From Seminavis robusta (taxonomy: Eukaryota; Bacillariophyta; Bacillariophyceae; Naviculales; Naviculaceae): a stretch of 52,770 nucleotides of DNA. The stretch covers positions 1 to 52,770 of the forward strand of contig CAICTM010000523.1 of NCBI GenBank assembly GCA_903772945.1, written 5' to 3'. The translations under genes and the position numbers were made by a program. Position 1 is the stretch's first letter; each line of letters begins with the position of its first letter. Of the stretch, positions 49,952-52,770 are shown in pieces. The notes beneath the pieces are model-generated. The model had not been told where the DNA came from. It saw nothing but the letters and a program-made list of their open reading frames with translations, and did not search any database.

Positions 49952-51034
49952 ATGTCGGGAGCAGGTACCAGTAGTAGTACGGGTAGAGCCACTCGCTCAA
50001 AAGGCTCCTTCCAAGGTACTGGTCAATCACTCTTCTCCCAGATTGCCTCAATAGCAGAAGCCACTGCCAATGGCACCGAAGGAGCCTTATTGCTGCAACA
50101 AGAAATTGCTGATGCTGCAGCAGATGACGAAGAGATTGTGGAGTTTACTCAACACAACAGTCATGGAACTGTACACTGGAGTCAAGCCACTGGTGAACTC
50201 ACCTTGCAGAGTAATTCAGCTTCTTCCGCCGCAGCTGAAGACGATCAGAGTGAGCAATTGATATTACCCTCTCAATCAGATTCTAGCGAGGATGAAGACG
50301 ACCAAGGCTCTGGAAGCGAAGAAGGTTCTGGAAGCGAAGATGGCTCTCCCTTGCAACTCGCTCAGTCCTCTGCCGATTCTCCAGAAGACACCTCCGACAA
50401 GGAAAACCACCCCACTTGCTCGCAATTCGAAAATGCCAGCCTCCTACTCCAACTTCGACCTCCAGCCGCAGCGGCAGCAAATCCACCACCGCCGCTCCCA
50501 GCCGATCCAAAACAAGCGCGGAAAATGAGACTTCGATCGGCGCACCAAGAGCAACAAGAGTCAAACCGTGCCGCCGCCCTTCATTCGTTTGATGATCGTT
50601 GGGAAAAACAAGATCGAGCTTTTGGCGAAACGGGTGAATGTATCACCAATTTCGACACGGAACCACAAGACGATCCTCAAGATCCAGTAGACGACACGCC
50701 AATTTTGATGGAACCAGAGCGGGACGAGGGACAGGATGGGGATGACGATCATTCCGATTTTGCATCCACCGTTGGATCTCGTGGTAGCAAACGCAAAAGA
50801 GGCAAATCGAAGAAATCGCCCCGTCGCACCACCCATGAAGGAACTGGTTGTCCACTTGTAGGAAATGCTGGTGCCGTCTTGCCCCATCCGCCTCACCACC
50901 GTCAAAACCATCCTTTTGTGTCAGGCGCCGCCAAGAAACCGCACCCCAACCCTTACCAGAAGAAGCTCAAATCTGTTGTTGGAGGAAACATACCTGACAC
51001 CTCTTTACTATTGACTCGTGTATTAATCATCTAG
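49952..51034 (+). CDS. Acidic, disordered protein, probably nuclear
   Basis: Single exon, 360 aa from the ATG at 49952. The frame is open back to 49802, but that part reads as leader. No known domain was recognised. The sequence has Ser/Thr- and Arg-rich N-terminal residues, a long acidic Ser/Glu/Asp block (G-S-G-S-E-E-G-S-G-S-E-D) typical of casein kinase 2 targets, a D-K-E-N box-like motif, an Ala/Pro-rich part, a second acidic block, and a basic K-R-K-R-G-K-S-K-K-S-P-R-R segment that fits a nuclear localisation signal. The composition points to a chromatin or nuclear protein. It lies 0.1 kb from a decayed retroelement but shows no retroviral motif. Confidence 0.65.
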   Translation: MSGAGTSSSTGRATRSKGSFQGTGQSLFSQIASIAEATANGTEGALLLQQEIADAAADDEEIVEFTQHNSHGTVHWSQATGELTLQSNSASSAAAEDDQSEQLILPSQSDSSEDEDDQGSGSEEGSGSEDGSPLQLAQSSADSPEDTSDKENHPTCSQFENASLLLQLRPPAAAAANPPPPLPADPKQARKMRLRSAHQEQQESNRAAALHSFDDRWEKQDRAFGETGECITNFDTEPQDDPQDPVDDTPILMEPERDEGQDGDDDHSDFASTVGSRGSKRKRGKSKKSPRRTTHEGTGCPLVGNAGAVLPHPPHHRQNHPFVSGAAKKPHPNPYQKKLKSVVGGNIPDTSLLLTRVLII

Positions 51035-51149
51035 TCCGGTTCGCATGTAAATCTTATTGGGGAGTAATTTGGTTTTAGATTAAGCTGAAAAGCAAAAGTC
51101 CTTCTCGAGTTCGAAGAATCAACCGTCTCGAAGATAGTAAGTCAAGTTG

Positions 51150-52770
51150 ACCTAAAGAGTATCAAAGTGTATTGAGTTAACACCTGCAACAGAGAAGAGG
51201 TGCAAAGAATCAGCCTCTAGCCTCACTAGGAGTGGGCTGTGTCGAGCTTGTGCAAAGGACCCATTGTCTCCGAACATGTATGTGGGGCCTTGCACTGGAA
51301 CACCAAGTATCTCAATGTGATGCGGGCAGCGACAGCTTGTTGGGAAGCTATCTTGGCGCAACAAACTCGGAACCATAAGTCGCCACTTCGACGGTGGCCT
51401 GCTTCTTACAGTACCATTCAAAGGGAGTCGATTCACGTAGTGTAGGACTCCATTGACGGCTCTCCCCGTCACCCAATCGTGGTATAAGTTGGAATCCACG
51501 TAGGTGGTGAAGACACGGGCTTGCCCTTGGGGGCAGGTGCGTCACCAGGGAGTTCTCTTCAGCTCCTTGGTACATGTCTTTGTCCAGTCATACTTCCTGA
51601 CTTCCAACTGGGAGTAATCCGGATAGCGGTTCGTACACGGATGCCTCCATCTTCATCTTGACCAGGTAACCGGTAATCCTCTTAAATCGATCCAGGTGGC
51701 CACACGGGGGCTACTCGGAACGAGGAAAGCGTCATGACTGCAACTCCACATCAAACCTTCCAAGGGAAATAGCCCACTGGATCCTCCAATTAGGGACTGG
51801 TACTTGGTGATCCCATCATCGTCCAACAGTGGGAAGTATCAAGCTCCGGGTGATCATTCTTCTCAACAGGACTGGTCACCTTGGTGACGGCTTCTCCCCA
51901 AAGGGGTAAGGTATTGTGCTTCAAGCGGTCGATGTACTTGAATGGTGACATTGTGAGTGTCCCATCCTCATCGCGTTTGAAGTTGCATCCTAGGTGGAAC
52001 TCCCCTCACCAGTGCCTTTGAGTTTGACTTGTGGGGCTCGGCCATCAGTCCATCTATGATTACTTGGGGCTCACGTGATGCAATGAGCAGGTCATCAACG
52101 TACACGCAATGTACTCATAGTGGTCTCCCCGATCCTTCATCCAGATGTCAGACTCAGCACGTGAGGGCTTGAATCCCATGGAGTGAGCACATCAAACAAC
52201 TTGTCATGCCAAGCACTTTCCAGAAGATTTAGTCCATATTGTGCCTTGATCATCTGCATTGTGTGTCCGGCCAGGGGTCCAAACTCGCTCCGGCAATGAA
52301 GCATACCTTTTCAGTTGTGTAGGACTCCAAGTATGCATTACCAAATCCGTGGCCCACAACTCTAAGTCATTCAATTCCGCAATGAAGGGACAAGGCGAAT
52401 TCCTTGAAGAGAGACAACACCTGAAAACACAGAATCAGTTGGCGTCTCCGTTCTGTGTCCCCTCCACAAACCTCGACTTGTCGTCCTCTATCTTGATGTC
52501 ATACACCATGTGGCAGGGGATCTTCTGGAAGCCCTTTGGTACTGCGCTCCGAGACCTAGGCTCTTGAACGTGTCGTATTCCAAGAGCTGTTTGATCTCGA
52601 GTTCTTCTGAGTCCTGCACTTTGTGTTTCCATTCTTTTCGTCGATGAAGACCGCCTCAGCATGGTTCCTTGGAACCTGGTGCCCATACTTGTACACCGGC
52701 TTGTTCCGGAAGTTCTTCAGCTGGCTTGGTGAATCATCCTAGCGATTTTCTTTGCATTCTTCGTGTAGGG
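51150..52770 (-). mobile_element. Decayed Ty1/copia retrotransposon polymerase (RT and RNase H), runs off the window
   Basis: Read on the minus strand, pieces of a copia-type polyprotein appear in order but in different frames with many stops: I-P-C-H-M-V-Y-D-I-K (RT start, near 52500), an L-G-N-A-Y-L segment, Y-V-D-D-L-L (RT active site, near 52105), K-Y-Q-S-L-I-G (near 51800), and D-S-N-L-Y-H-D-W ... T-G-R-A-V-N-G with K-K-Q-A-T-V-E ... Y-G-S-E-F-V-A (RNase H, 51350-51500). These are signatures of diatom copia (CoDi) elements. The copy is clearly inactive. The gag, protease and integrase parts would lie beyond the right edge. No LTR was found at the left end, next to the gene ending at 51034. 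Confidence 0.85.

Noticed and set aside
1..52770. tRNA or rRNA genes
   Set aside because: No cloverleaf with A and B boxes and no rRNA core sequence was recognised by eye; a tRNAscan-SE run would settle this.

Overview
The window looks like nuclear DNA of a diatom, probably a raphid pennate. Four things point there: a fucoxanthin-chlorophyll a/c light-harvesting protein with an A-A-A-F plastid-targeting motif; two silaffin-like secreted proteins built of S-K-G repeats; two genes with the stramenopile DUF6824 domain; and a small protein of a diatom-wide 'V-S-F-x-T-V ... G-D-N' family. Genes are compact with few GT-AG introns, mostly 75-130 nt. Seminavis-like relatives are a guess. No bacterial operon, CRISPR array, rRNA or tRNA was seen.

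Layout. 0-4.4 kb: the C-terminal end of an unidentified, perhaps transposase-related gene, a 120-150 bp imperfect hairpin, and one small diatom-specific protein. 4.4-11.8 kb: a membrane-anchored ATP-grasp protein, a PA-TM-RING ubiquitin ligase (4 exons), and a cytosolic transketolase (4 exons, minus strand). 11.8-14.8 kb: gene-free, with two separate imperfect tandem duplications. 14.8-23.8 kb: a cluster of cell-surface or secreted protein genes. Two silaffin-like genes flank a Cys-rich single-pass membrane protein and a frame-broken leucine-rich-repeat receptor-like gene. 24.6-35.3 kb: signalling and housekeeping genes: PI-PLC, acyl-CoA-binding/ankyrin protein, class 3 lipase, FCP, Rab GTPase and a mitochondrial-type ferredoxin. 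35.4-40.3 kb: two divergently transcribed protein kinases, one an eIF2-alpha kinase. 41.1-45.9 kb: two tandem DUF6824 genes. 47.6-49.6 kb: a fucosyltransferase-like gene. 50.0-51.0 kb: an acidic, disordered nuclear-type protein. 51.15 kb to the end: a decayed Ty1/copia polymerase.

Themes. Lipid signalling and metabolism genes (PLC, ACBP, lipase) lie together, but nothing shows that they work as a unit. The secreted-protein cluster is the most unusual part: lysines spaced every third residue, RXL processing-like sites and a long His-rich tract fit cell-wall (biosilica) proteins, and the genes between them are fast-evolving surface proteins. Intergenic DNA is strikingly rich in the palindrome TACCGGTA (at least 20 copies), almost never inside coding exons.
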